A DNA stretch of 23,460 nt, from positions 17,348 through 40,807 of the forward strand of contig DESI01000018.1 of assembly GCA_002361235.1 (NCBI GenBank), read 5' to 3'. The stretch comes from Porphyromonadaceae bacterium UBA3318 (lineage in GTDB: Bacteria; Bacteroidota; Bacteroidia; Bacteroidales; Muribaculaceae). The position numbers were made by a program, and so were the translations under genes. Of this stretch, positions 7,320-15,340 are shown in pieces. Below the pieces are notes generated by a model, which saw only the letters and a list, made by a program, of their open reading frames with translations, did no database searches and had not been told where the DNA came from. Each line of letters begins with the position of its first letter. Within the stretch, counting starts at the first letter, position 1.

Positions 7320-7679
7320 ATGGATCTGATTAAGATTGCGGAGCAGGCATTTGCCACTCCGGAGAAGAAAGTAGACGATTTCGGACCGGGCGACACCATC
7401 ACGGTAGCTTACCGAATCAAGGAGGGTAACAAGGAGCGTATCCAGATGTACCGTGGCGTGGTTATCAAGATCTGCGGTCAGGGCGACAAGAAGCGTTTCA
7501 CAGTGCGCAAGATCAGCGACGGTATCGGCGTTGAGCGTATCTTCCCCCTTGAGTCCCCGTTCATCGAGTCGATCACGACCAACAAGCTGGGTAAGGTTCG
7601 CCGTGCAAAACTGTACTACCTGCGCAACCTCACCGGTAAGAAGGCCCGCATCAAGGAGCGTTACGCCAAGAAGGCATAA
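7320..7679 (+). CDS. rplS: 50S ribosomal protein L19
   Basis: 119 residues, full length for the family. It shows FGPGDTITVAYRIKEGNKERIQMYRGVVIKI near the N-terminus, FTVRKISDGIGVERIFPLESPFIESI in the centre, and the basic C-terminus RRAKLYYLRNLTGKKARIKERYAKK. L19 sits at the 30S-50S interface and contacts 16S rRNA. In many bacteria it is the last gene of a rpsP-rimM-trmD-rplS operon. Here it stands alone with its own promoter and terminator. Its codon use is strongly biased, as expected for high expression. Confidence 0.97.
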   Translation: MDLIKIAEQAFATPEKKVDDFGPGDTITVAYRIKEGNKERIQMYRGVVIKICGQGDKKRFTVRKISDGIGVERIFPLESPFIESITTNKLGKVRRAKLYYLRNLTGKKARIKERYAKKA

Positions 7680-7731
7680 CGGCACCCCGGAGCCTGTCGG
7701 ACTCAGGTCCGGCACAGTGACTGAAAAATTA

Positions 7732-7768
7732 ACCGTTCGGCGCATTGCGCCGAACGGTAATTTTTTTT
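7732..7768 (+). terminator. Strong terminator of rplS, possibly bidirectional
   Basis: A perfect 12 bp GC-rich stem ACCGTTCGGCGC (7732-7743) / GCGCCGAACGGT (7747-7758) with an ATT loop, then AA and eight T (7761-7768). On the minus strand the same hairpin is followed by AATTTTTC, so it can also stop the convergent glycosyltransferase operon ending at 7866. Nothing else recognisable lies in 7769-7865. Confidence 0.9.
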
Positions 7769-7865
7769 GTGATGGGGGAGCAGAGCTCCTGACGGAAACG
7801 GCTTCGCGAGGGATGAGAAGCCGGGGTGTCAGGATAAGGACCGGGACAAGGGCAGGGACAGGGTG

Positions 7866-8945
7866 TTAGATCAGGGAGCGGTAGAGGTCGAGGTGGGCGC
7901 GGGCGCATTTGTCCCAGGAGAAGAGGGAGGCGTGCTGAAAGCCGCGGTCGCTCAGGTCGGCGCGGAGGTCCGGACTGTCAAGCATACGCGTCATGGCGTC
8001 CGACATCTCCTCTATGCTCTCGGCATTGAAATATTCGGCGGCATCCCCCGCAATTTCAGGGAAGCAGCTGGCGTCGGCCAGCAGTGTCGGGCATCGGTTC
8101 ACCATCGCTTCTAGTATCGGCATCCCGAACCCTTCGTACAGCGAGGGGAATATGAAAAACAGTGCGTGGCGGTACAGGTTGTTCAGCTCGTCCTCGTTGG
8201 CCTTGACTGCCCTGAACCGGTTGATGACGCCCAATTGAGTCAGCATGTCGGTTTCGCCGTGGCTGAAGTCGGAGCCGGTGCATACCACACGCAGGTCGGG
8301 GTAACTGCCGGCTATACGGCTGAATGCCGTGGCAAAACGGTTGAAGTTCTTGAAAAGGTGCCGTTTGCCTACGAACAGAATGTAGGGCTTGTCGCATAGC
8401 GGCGTGTCAGGGCCGGTGGCTGCCGGAGGCAGGTCGATGCCGTGATGAATCACATGGATAATGTCGGGGTTGATGTCGAAGTATTTCAGCATGTCGCGCT
8501 TGGTGTTCTCGCTTATGGCCACAACGGCGTCGGCACGCTTCAGCGACGCCTCCTGCAGGCGCGCCATGCGGGCGTTGTAGTTGTGTTCGGTCAGAAAATT
8601 CACGTCATGGTATGTCGTGACCAACGGGTGCCTGCCGATGAATGGAATCAGATATGTGTCGAAATTGGTCTGATGCACCACGTCGTATTTGCCGGTCTTC
8701 ATCCTGAACGCCGACCAGGGTTTGCCCAGTTCGGCCATAATGCGGCCTTTGCCGCGGAATTCCCGGCCCGGCAGAAAGGGCACCTGGCGCAGCAAGCCGT
8801 GATGACGCACGTATTCATTGTTGGATAGCCATGCCGTGGTGGTCCAGCATTCGCGGGGCATACGGCTGATGATTTCCGCGAAATATTTCGATACGCCGCC
8901 GAAACGCTGGCTGGAAAATATCTGATGATCAAACAGAACCCTCAT
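7866..8945 (-). CDS. GT4 family glycosyltransferase
   Basis: 359 residues, GT-B fold. The N-terminal half begins MRVLFDHQIFSSQRFGGVSKYFAEI, with the glycine-rich donor or acceptor loop GGVSKY (16-21), and has VTTYHDVNFL and KRADAVVAISENTKRD typical of mannosyltransferase-like GT4 enzymes. The C-terminal half shows YILFVGKRHLFKN (188-200) and the conserved FPSLYEGFGMPILEAM (266-281), which binds the nucleotide-sugar. Such enzymes add mannose, glucose or similar sugars in the cytoplasm during assembly of O-antigen, capsule or glycoprotein glycans. It lies 27 bases after the GT2 gene and is probably cotranscribed from the promoter at 9847-9878. The exact sugar is unknown. Confidence 0.9.
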   Translation of the reverse strand: MRVLFDHQIFSSQRFGGVSKYFAEIISRMPRECWTTTAWLSNNEYVRHHGLLRQVPFLPGREFRGKGRIMAELGKPWSAFRMKTGKYDVVHQTNFDTYLIPFIGRHPLVTTYHDVNFLTEHNYNARMARLQEASLKRADAVVAISENTKRDMLKYFDINPDIIHVIHHGIDLPPAATGPDTPLCDKPYILFVGKRHLFKNFNRFATAFSRIAGSYPDLRVVCTGSDFSHGETDMLTQLGVINRFRAVKANEDELNNLYRHALFFIFPSLYEGFGMPILEAMVNRCPTLLADASCFPEIAGDAAEYFNAESIEEMSDAMTRMLDSPDLRADLSDRGFQHASLFSWDKCARAHLDLYRSLI

Positions 8946-8953
8946 GGATGATG

Positions 8954-8974
8954 TGGAATTTGGAATTTGGAATT
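8954..8974. repeat. Three perfect tandem copies of TGGAATT
   Basis: TGGAATT occurs at 8954-8960, 8961-8967 and 8968-8974, between the two glycosyltransferase genes. The last copy runs into the GT2 stop codon (TAA, plus-strand 8973-8975). The reverse-strand unit AATTCCA recurs once at 9871-9876 with its flanking AATT. The repeat is too short to be a known mobile relic; it may be a simple-sequence array. Confidence 0.85.
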
Positions 8975-9818
8975 ACAGCCTTTTCAAGAGCTTGCGGGAA
9001 AGCACGAACGTGCGGAACAATATATCGGCAATGGCACGCCGGAGCGGGTTTGCGTTGAGACGGTAGTAAACACCGCGGCCTTGTTCGCCACGTTGCCAGC
9101 GGGTTCGACGTCGTGTCGGATCCTGGGGAAAGCTGCCTCCTTCCAGATGCTGTATATGGGCATCAGGTACGGAAACTATATTGTATCCCGCTTCAGCGAC
9201 GCGCTTGCAAAGGTCTATCTCCTCGAAGTACATGAAGAACTCCGGCGAGAATCCTCCGATGCCGTGGAACAGCGAAGCCGGCATCATCAGGTCGGCGCCC
9301 GTGATGTACGCCACCTGCATTGGACGGCCGGTGTGATTGAACCTGCGGTTGTCGCCGTATCTCAACCGGTCGGGCCAGTTGTGTAACAGCTCGTTCAGTT
9401 CCCAGCGGATGCCGGGGTAACGGCGGCGGAACGACAGCATGGGGTTCATGCATTCGTCGTACAGATTGCCCCCGACGGCACCGATGTCAGGATGCGAGTC
9501 GAGATACCCGGACAGGATGGACACGGCGTCGTTCACCAGGATGGTGTCGGGATTGAGAAAAAAGAGGTTACGGCCCGAGGCTATTTCGGCACCGGCGTTG
9601 TTGGCCCGTCCGAAGCCGACGTTCTCGTCGAGTTGCAGACACTTGACTCCAAGTCCCGGAAACAGCGTGTCGAATTTCCGCTGCAATCCCGGCTCGGAGG
9701 CATTGTCCACCACTATTACCTCCAGTTCCACGCCACGGCACTGCGCGTAGAGACTGCGCAGACAATCCGTCACCAATTCTGAGGTGTGATAGTTTACAAT
9801 TATTACCGATACATCCAT
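8973..9818 (-). CDS. GT2 family glycosyltransferase, rhamnosyltransferase-like
   Basis: 281 residues from ATG 9818. A GTG directly before it (9821) would add one residue. The GT-A motifs are clear: VSVIIVNYHTSELVTDCLRSL at the N-terminus, VIVVDNAS (35-41), ENVGFGRANNAG (65-75), FFLNPDT with NPD in place of DxD (86-92), YITGADLMM (171-179) and FFMYFEEIDLCKRVAEAGY (194-212). This pattern belongs to the WbbL/rhamnosyltransferase branch of GT2. It probably adds a deoxyhexose or similar sugar to a surface glycan in the cytoplasm. It is the first gene of a two-gene operon with the GT4 enzyme. No polymerase or flippase is nearby, so the glycan remains unidentified. Confidence 0.9.
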   Translation of the reverse strand: MDVSVIIVNYHTSELVTDCLRSLYAQCRGVELEVIVVDNASEPGLQRKFDTLFPGLGVKCLQLDENVGFGRANNAGAEIASGRNLFFLNPDTILVNDAVSILSGYLDSHPDIGAVGGNLYDECMNPMLSFRRRYPGIRWELNELLHNWPDRLRYGDNRRFNHTGRPMQVAYITGADLMMPASLFHGIGGFSPEFFMYFEEIDLCKRVAEAGYNIVSVPDAHIQHLEGGSFPQDPTRRRTRWQRGEQGRGVYYRLNANPLRRAIADILFRTFVLSRKLLKRL

Positions 9819-9846
9819 CACAGCATAGTTAGTGTGTCCATCACCA

Positions 9847-9878
9847 CAAAATTAATATTCGCGCTCCATAATTCCAAA
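9847..9878 (-). promoter_or_regulatory. Promoter of the GT2-GT4 operon
   Basis: On the minus strand, -33 TTTG (plus-strand 9875-9878), 20 bp, -7 TAATTTTG (plus-strand 9847-9854). It gives a leader of about 20 bases before ATG 9818. The -33 element directly abuts the -33 of the gpmI promoter. Confidence 0.68.
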
Positions 9879-9909
9879 TTTGATATGTCATAAAAAATTC
9901 GTAAATTTG
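9879..9909 (+). promoter_or_regulatory. Promoter of gpmI
   Basis: -33 TTTG (9879-9882), 19 bp, -7 TAAATTTG (9902-9909). It matches the Bacteroidetes consensus in sequence and spacing. The predicted leader is about 50 bases. Together with the opposing promoter it forms the palindrome CAAATTTG (9875-9882). Confidence 0.72.
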
Positions 9910-9965
9910 CAAGTCATACCAATAGGTATGAAGGATAGGAATTCAAAAAGATAAGATTAGAAGAT

Positions 9966-11477
9966 ATGTCAAAGAAATCAATGTTGATTATCCTGGATGG
10001 ATATGGATTGGGCGATCACAAGAAGGATGACGCCATTTACAACACCCCGACACCTTACATGGACAGGCTGATGGAGGAGTATCCTCATTCCCAGCTCGAG
10101 GCCAGTGGCGAGAACGTAGGTCTGCCCGACGGCCAGATGGGCAACTCGGAGGTGGGTCACCTCAACATCGGCGGCGGCCGCGTGGTGTATCAGGACCTGG
10201 TGAAGATCAACCGCGCCATCAAGGACGGCTCGTTCCAGAAGAATCCCGAGATAATCAGCGCGTTCAGCTATGCCAAGGAGCACAATGTGCCCATCCACTT
10301 CATGGGCCTGACGTCGGCCGGCGGCGTACACTCGTCGCTGCAGCACCTCTACGCCCTGTGCGACACGGCCAAGGCCTACGGTCTGAGCGAAGTGTATCTG
10401 CATGCGTTCATGGACGGCCGTGACACCGACCCCAAGAGCGGCGCAGGCTTCCTGACCGAAGTTCAGGACCACTGCAAGCAGAGCGCAGGCGTGATCGCAA
10501 CAGTTTGCGGCCGCTACTACGCCATGGACCGCGACAAGCGCTGGGAGCGCGTCAAGGAGGCTTACGACATGTTGGTGGACGGCACGGGCAAGAAGACCGA
10601 CGACGTGGTGAAGGCTGTGGAGGAGTCGTACGCCGAGGGCGTGACCGACGAATTCATCAAGCCCATTGTCAACGAGACCGTGGACGGCCGCATCAAGGAG
10701 GGCCACGTGGTGATATTCTTCAACTACCGCAACGACCGCGCCAAGGAGATGACCACCGTGCTGACACAGCATGAGGAGGGGGGCATGAAGCCCGTACCCG
10801 GACTGCAGTATTACTGCATGACACCGTACGACGACTCGTTCAAGGGCGTTCACATCCTGTTCGCCAAGAGCGACGTGCCCAACACGCTGAGCGAGTATGT
10901 GTCGGCCCAGGGCAAGAAGCAGCTGCACATAGCCGAGACCGAGAAATACGCTCACGTCACGTTCTTCTTCAACGGAGGCCGCGAGGCGCCGTTCGAGGGC
11001 GAAGACCGCATCCTGGTGCCCAGCCCCAAGGTGGCCACCTACGACCTGAAGCCCGAGATGAGCGCTCCCGAGGTGACCGAGAAACTGGTGGACGCCATCA
11101 ACAGCGACAAGTATGACTTCATCGTGGTCAACTTCGCTAACGGCGACATGGTGGGCCACACCGGAGTGTACGAGGCTATCCAGAAAGCTGTGGCCACTCT
11201 TGACACCTGCGTCGAGAAGGTAGTTGAGGCCGGTAAGAAGCACGAGTACGAGATGATCATCATCGCCGACCACGGCAACGCCGACCATGCCCTGAACGCC
11301 GACGGCACTCCCAACACGGCTCATTCGCTGAATCCCGTGCCCTTCATCTATATCGGCAGCCACAAGGACTCCAAGTGCGAGAACGGCCGTCTGGCCGACG
11401 TGGCACCCAGCCTGCTGAAACTGATGGGCCTGCAGCAACCTGCCGATATGGACGGCCATAACCTGATAGAGTTCTGA
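9966..11477 (+). CDS. gpmI: 2,3-bisphosphoglycerate-independent phosphoglycerate mutase
   Basis: 503 residues, close to the usual 510. The enzyme interconverts 3- and 2-phosphoglycerate in glycolysis through a phosphoserine intermediate and needs manganese. Visible marks are LIILDGYG (7-14, metal Asp11), the catalytic serine in GQMGNSEVGHLNIGGGR (Ser61), HAFMDGRDTDPKSG, FFNYRNDRAKEMT, YAHVTFFFNGGRE, VVNFANGDMVGHTG and IIADHGNADH for the second metal site. Codon use is highly biased, as in other central-metabolism genes; this also produces a long shadow frame on the other strand. Its TGA overlaps the next ATG (TGATG). Confidence 0.97.
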   Translation: MSKKSMLIILDGYGLGDHKKDDAIYNTPTPYMDRLMEEYPHSQLEASGENVGLPDGQMGNSEVGHLNIGGGRVVYQDLVKINRAIKDGSFQKNPEIISAFSYAKEHNVPIHFMGLTSAGGVHSSLQHLYALCDTAKAYGLSEVYLHAFMDGRDTDPKSGAGFLTEVQDHCKQSAGVIATVCGRYYAMDRDKRWERVKEAYDMLVDGTGKKTDDVVKAVEESYAEGVTDEFIKPIVNETVDGRIKEGHVVIFFNYRNDRAKEMTTVLTQHEEGGMKPVPGLQYYCMTPYDDSFKGVHILFAKSDVPNTLSEYVSAQGKKQLHIAETEKYAHVTFFFNGGREAPFEGEDRILVPSPKVATYDLKPEMSAPEVTEKLVDAINSDKYDFIVVNFANGDMVGHTGVYEAIQKAVATLDTCVEKVVEAGKKHEYEMIIIADHGNADHALNADGTPNTAHSLNPVPFIYIGSHKDSKCENGRLADVAPSLLKLMGLQQPADMDGHNLIEF

Positions 11478-13051
11478 TGAGACTCCGTAACATTATCGCC
11501 TGCGCGCTGGCGGCGACGGTGGCATTGTCCGCCGCCGCCGAGCGTCTGGTGATTCTGCACACCAACGACACGCATTCCAACATCGAACCCGACAGGAACG
11601 GTGTCGGAGGCATTCTGCCCCGTAAGGCTATCATCGACTCGGTGCGCAAGGCCGAGAAGAACGTGATCTTGGTCGATGCCGGCGACATGGTGCAGGGAAC
11701 GCTCTATTTCAAGTATTTCCGTGGCGACGTGGAGTATCCCCTGTTCAATATGATGGGATACGATGTCCGTATCTTGGGCAACCATGAGTTCGACAACGGC
11801 ATTGACGAGCTGGCCCGCAACTGGAAGAAAGTGAAGGGCGCGCGTCTGTCGGCCAACTACGATTTCAGCAAGACTCCGGCCGCCGGTCTGTTCAAACCCT
11901 ACGTCGTAAAGAAGATTGGCAGGAAGAAGATAGGCTTCATCGGAATCAACGTAGACCCGGCAAGCCTTATCTCCACCGCCAACACCGGAGCTATGGAGTT
12001 CAGGCCGGTCATCGAGACCGCCAACCACTGGGCCGAATTCCTGAAAAAGAAAGAGAAATGCGACCTTGTGGTGGCCGTGACGCACATAGGCTATGAGTCA
12101 GAAAACGGCAAGACCAATGACGTGGACCTGGCCCGTGCTTCGAAGGACATAGACATCATCATCGGCGGTCACAGCCATACGTTCGTCGACCCGAAGACAC
12201 CCGACAAGACTCTCTACTGGATTGAAAATGCCGAGGGACGCCCGGTATTGGTGGCTCAGACCGGCAAGTATGGCCGCAATGTGGGTTACATATCGATTGA
12301 TCTCGACAACCTGAAGGGACAGAAGTTCGATTACGAATACATTCCCGTGACCGACCGTTTCTCGCCTTCGACCTACGACAAGGAGATTGAGGCGTTCCTG
12401 GCTCCGTATGCCGCCAAGGTCGATTCGATAGACCGTATGCCGGTGGGCTACAGTTATCAGGCGCTTCCGAATGCCGAGAGTACGGGAGCGCTGGCCAACT
12501 GGGCCGGTGACACCGGAATGTGGCTCGGCATGCAGATTGCCGATTCGTTGCGCCGTGCCGGACACGACATTCCCGCCGTAGACCTGGCCCTGATGAATGT
12601 GGGCGGCATCCGTCAGCCCATGCCCGAAGGGATGGTGAGCGAGGGACGGGTGCTCAGCATGTTCCCGTTCAGCAACAAGCTGATGCTGATTAAGATGAAG
12701 GGCCGCGACTTTATCAAGACCATGGCGATAGTGTCTCCCAAGGGTGGCGAGGCTGTCAGCGACGAGCTCCGGGTGATAACCGGCAGCGACGGGAAGATGA
12801 AGCACGTGCTGATCAACGGTGTGCCCATGGACCCGGACCGCGATTATGTGGTATGCACCATCGACTACATAGCCGAGGGCAACGACGACATGACGCCTAT
12901 GGCCGAGCACGAGTCTCTTTTTACAGATTCCAAGGAACTTGGCTACCGCGTTCTGGAGTATTTTCATGCCGTCACGCCTTTGGGCGTAGGCGTGATGCCC
13001 GATCCGACTCCAAGATTCGTAAAGGATTTTCATGATGACATGAAACAATAG
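11477..13051 (+). CDS. Secreted 5'-nucleotidase / bifunctional metallophosphatase
   Basis: 524 residues with a signal peptide (1-21, ending AAAE). The N-terminal calcineurin-like phosphoesterase domain (about 23-270) has all the metal motifs: HTNDTHSN (D31, H33), VDAGDMVQGT (D67, D70), LGNHEFDNG (100-108), VTHIGYE (201-207) and GGHSHTF (230-236). The C-terminal 5_nucleotid_C domain (about 320-500) shows ALMNVGGIRQ (371-380), VLSMFPFSNKL and VCTIDYIAEGNDDM. It should remove phosphate from nucleotides or related esters in the periplasm or at the surface. Some Bacteroidales carry the two domains as separate neighbouring genes; here they are one protein. It overlaps gpmI by TGATG and ends three bases before the GH3 gene. 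Confidence 0.92.
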   Translation: MRLRNIIACALAATVALSAAAERLVILHTNDTHSNIEPDRNGVGGILPRKAIIDSVRKAEKNVILVDAGDMVQGTLYFKYFRGDVEYPLFNMMGYDVRILGNHEFDNGIDELARNWKKVKGARLSANYDFSKTPAAGLFKPYVVKKIGRKKIGFIGINVDPASLISTANTGAMEFRPVIETANHWAEFLKKKEKCDLVVAVTHIGYESENGKTNDVDLARASKDIDIIIGGHSHTFVDPKTPDKTLYWIENAEGRPVLVAQTGKYGRNVGYISIDLDNLKGQKFDYEYIPVTDRFSPSTYDKEIEAFLAPYAAKVDSIDRMPVGYSYQALPNAESTGALANWAGDTGMWLGMQIADSLRRAGHDIPAVDLALMNVGGIRQPMPEGMVSEGRVLSMFPFSNKLMLIKMKGRDFIKTMAIVSPKGGEAVSDELRVITGSDGKMKHVLINGVPMDPDRDYVVCTIDYIAEGNDDMTPMAEHESLFTDSKELGYRVLEYFHAVTPLGVGVMPDPTPRFVKDFHDDMKQ

Positions 13052-13054
13052 CGC

Positions 13055-14242
13055 ATGAAACCCTTAATACTACACCAGGCCATCGCAGCGTTATTGACGC
13101 TTGCGGTGGCCTCGTGTGGTTTTAGCGGGCATCATCGTGAGGAGAACGGCGACACGGCGCAGGTGGAGATAATGGACCTGACCGCCGAGGCCATGCAATG
13201 GGCTGACAGCGTGACGATGCGCATGGACACCGCGCGTCTTGGCGCCCAGGTGCTGATGCCGGCGCTATATGCCAGTGACGATCCCTGGACCGTGGCGTTG
13301 CTGCAAAGGTATGCCCGGGAGGGAATAGGGGGGATAATTCTGTTGAAAGGCACGGTAGAGGAGGCGCGGACACTTGCCGACTCCATGCGGAGAGTGTCGG
13401 CCGTAGATCCGTTCGTGGCCATTGACGCGGAGTGGGGGCTGAACATGCGTCTGGCAGACGCCCCGAAGTTTCCGGCCAACGGACGCCTGTCGCCCAAGGT
13501 GCAGGACCAGCTGATGTACGATTACGGCCGCGAGGTGGCACGCGAGTGCCGGCAGATAGGCATAAACATGGTGCTCGGTCCCGTGCTTGACGTGACGCGT
13601 CGAGACAGTTATGTCGGTATCCGTAGCTTCGGGGGCGATCCCAGGCGAGTGTCCGAGCTGGGCCTGGCATACGGTAAGGGCCTGTCGGGAGGGGGAGTGA
13701 TGCCCGTGGCCAAGCACTTCCCAGGGCACGGCACGGTAAGGACCGACTCGCATAAAGGGAAGGGGGTGATAGACGGGTCGCTTCAGCGTCTCGACACGGT
13801 CGACCTCGTTCCGTTCCGCGCATGGTCAGCGGCCGGAATGCCCGCTGTGATGGTGGGGCATCTCACCGTGCCGGCGATTGATTCGAAGATGCTTCCGGCG
13901 GCGGTTTCGTCCACCATCATCAGCGACCTGCTGCGCGGAGACCTGAGATTCAGCGGCCTTGTCCTGACCGACGCAATGAACATGCTCGGCGCCGAAGGCT
14001 ACACCGCAGCCGACGCTCTGAGGGCTGGCTCGAATCTGATACTCGCGCCGGCCGACACCCACGGCGAACTTGCCGGCATAACCGAATCCGTAAGGCAAGG
14101 GACGTTGCCGCTGGACACTTTGCGTCAGCGTGTCCGGCTGATACTGTTTCATAAATATCTGTTGCGTCGCGCTCCCGATATTCCGGAATCAGTCAGCACA
14201 CCTCAGGCCGATTCGTTGGCCCGCAAACTGTCGGAATTATAA
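13055..14242 (+). CDS. GH3 family NagZ-like glycosidase lipoprotein
   Basis: 395 residues. The signal ends in the lipobox LAVASC (Cys21), so the protein is membrane-anchored. The GH3 N-terminal TIM barrel (about 60-370) carries VAIDAEWG (121-128), AKHFPGHG (219-226), the NagZ-type Asp/His acid-base pair in RTDSHKG (D231, H233) and the nucleophile region LVLTDAMNM (D306). This points to beta-N-acetylglucosaminidase activity, possibly on peptidoglycan or host N-acetyl-glycans. Classical NagZ is cytoplasmic and has no lipobox, so this is an exported relative; longer GH3 enzymes carry an extra C-terminal domain that is absent here. It lies three bases after the nucleotidase stop, in the same operon. 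Its TAA is inside the stem of a terminator-like hairpin. Confidence 0.9.
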   Translation: MKPLILHQAIAALLTLAVASCGFSGHHREENGDTAQVEIMDLTAEAMQWADSVTMRMDTARLGAQVLMPALYASDDPWTVALLQRYAREGIGGIILLKGTVEEARTLADSMRRVSAVDPFVAIDAEWGLNMRLADAPKFPANGRLSPKVQDQLMYDYGREVARECRQIGINMVLGPVLDVTRRDSYVGIRSFGGDPRRVSELGLAYGKGLSGGGVMPVAKHFPGHGTVRTDSHKGKGVIDGSLQRLDTVDLVPFRAWSAAGMPAVMVGHLTVPAIDSKMLPAAVSSTIISDLLRGDLRFSGLVLTDAMNMLGAEGYTAADALRAGSNLILAPADTHGELAGITESVRQGTLPLDTLRQRVRLILFHKYLLRRAPDIPESVSTPQADSLARKLSEL

Positions 14243-14279
14243 ATGCCTTAGAAATTGTTTCAATTTCTAAGGCATTTAT
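14239..14279. terminator. 19 bp hairpin between convergent genes
   Basis: A perfect inverted repeat, with arms 14239-14257 and 14261-14279 and loop TTT, separates the GH3 gene (+) from the GH43 gene (-). The GH3 stop codon (14240-14242) forms part of the stem. There is no real T tract on either side, so it may stop transcription weakly or mainly protect both mRNA 3' ends. Confidence 0.65.
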
Positions 14280-14293
14280 TCTAAAAACAGTTC

Positions 14294-15289
14294 TTAGAAC
14301 TTGGTGGCGGCGGGGCCTTTGAAAGTCATTTTGACGGGAAGTATCCGGCCCTTGGAATCGAAACGCAGTTCATCGATACAGGTGACGCGGTCGTTGCCGT
14401 CTTTGGAGCCGACGGGATGCCTGTGATAGACTATGTAGTATTTCCCGGTCTTGGAAGAGTGGACTACGGAATGATGTCCGGCGCCCGTTCCGATTTCAGG
14501 GTCTGATTCCAATATGGTGCCTATCCGTTCAAACGGTCCGAACGGTGAGTCTGCAATGGCATACGCCACCCGGTAGTCGTCTTTGGTCCAGTCCCCTTCG
14601 CTCCACATGAAATAATACTTTCCGTCCTTGATCAGCATGAACGGACCCTCGGTATAATCCTTCGGAGTCACTTCCTTGTAAAGAGTGCCGTCGGGAAAAG
14701 GAACCAGAGTCTTGAAATCGTCCGACAGCCGGACCATGTTGCAGTGTCCCCAGCCTCCGTAATACATATACCAGTTGCCGTCCTTGTCATGGAACACGAA
14801 CTGGTCGATGGGCTGTGCCCCGTTTGCGATTTCATTGATGAGCGGACGGCCCAGCAGGTCCTTGTACGGCCCTTCGGGGCGGTCGCTCACGGCCACTCCT
14901 ATGCCGCCGGTCTCACCCTCGTGAACGTCGTTGGCTCCGAAAAAGAGATAGTACTTGCCATCCTTCTGAAGTACGGCCGGCGCCCACATCGCGCCCCAGG
15001 CCCATTTCACTTCGTTTGTGTCGAGGATGTTCTCATATTTGGTCCAGTGCTTGAGGTCGGTAGTCGAGAAGCAGTCGAACGCGGTCTGTTCCTTGAACGG
15101 CAGGCTGCGCGTGGGATATACGAACAGGGTGCCGTCGTATACGATTCCTTCCGGATCGGCGTACGGACCTTGAAAACAAGGATTGCCGGCTCCGGCGTGT
15201 GCCTGGCATGAAGTGGCAGCGGAGCACAGGGCAAACCCGCTTAAAACCATGCCGAATAATAAGATTAAAGTTTTGTCTGTCATTTTCAT
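14294..15289 (-). CDS. GH43 family glycosidase (arabinosidase/xylosidase-like)
   Basis: 331 residues. The N-terminus is an export signal; it may be type I, or a lipoprotein signal with the atypical box ATSC (Cys28). The mature part is a five-bladed beta-propeller with the GH43 acids in place: YADPEG (Asp45, base), PIDQFVF (Asp162, pKa modulator) and YTEGPFM (Glu214, acid). Blade marks such as AMWAPAVLQKDGKYYLFFG, GTGAGHHSVV and YYIVYHRH are also typical. Characterised GH43 enzymes act on arabinan, arabinoxylan or xylan side chains. It follows fecR by 51 bases on the same strand and opens opposite the SusC operon, so it is the hydrolase of this locus. Confidence 0.9.
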   Translation of the reverse strand: MKMTDKTLILLFGMVLSGFALCSAATSCQAHAGAGNPCFQGPYADPEGIVYDGTLFVYPTRSLPFKEQTAFDCFSTTDLKHWTKYENILDTNEVKWAWGAMWAPAVLQKDGKYYLFFGANDVHEGETGGIGVAVSDRPEGPYKDLLGRPLINEIANGAQPIDQFVFHDKDGNWYMYYGGWGHCNMVRLSDDFKTLVPFPDGTLYKEVTPKDYTEGPFMLIKDGKYYFMWSEGDWTKDDYRVAYAIADSPFGPFERIGTILESDPEIGTGAGHHSVVHSSKTGKYYIVYHRHPVGSKDGNDRVTCIDELRFDSKGRILPVKMTFKGPAATKF

Positions 15290-15340
15290 AATGATAGCGT
15301 TTTGTATAATTATAGTGTTCAGAAAACTATGTCTCAGGCG

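Noticed and set aside
9978..11459. Open frame of 493 codons opposite gpmI
   Set aside because: It mirrors a highly biased, GC-rich gene whose codons rarely create stops on the other strand. Its translation (His- and Val-rich, no domain) looks like a shadow.
13055..14242. GH3 protein as true cytoplasmic NagZ
   Set aside because: The clear lipobox and its place after a secreted nucleotidase indicate an exported enzyme, so the nagZ symbol was not applied.
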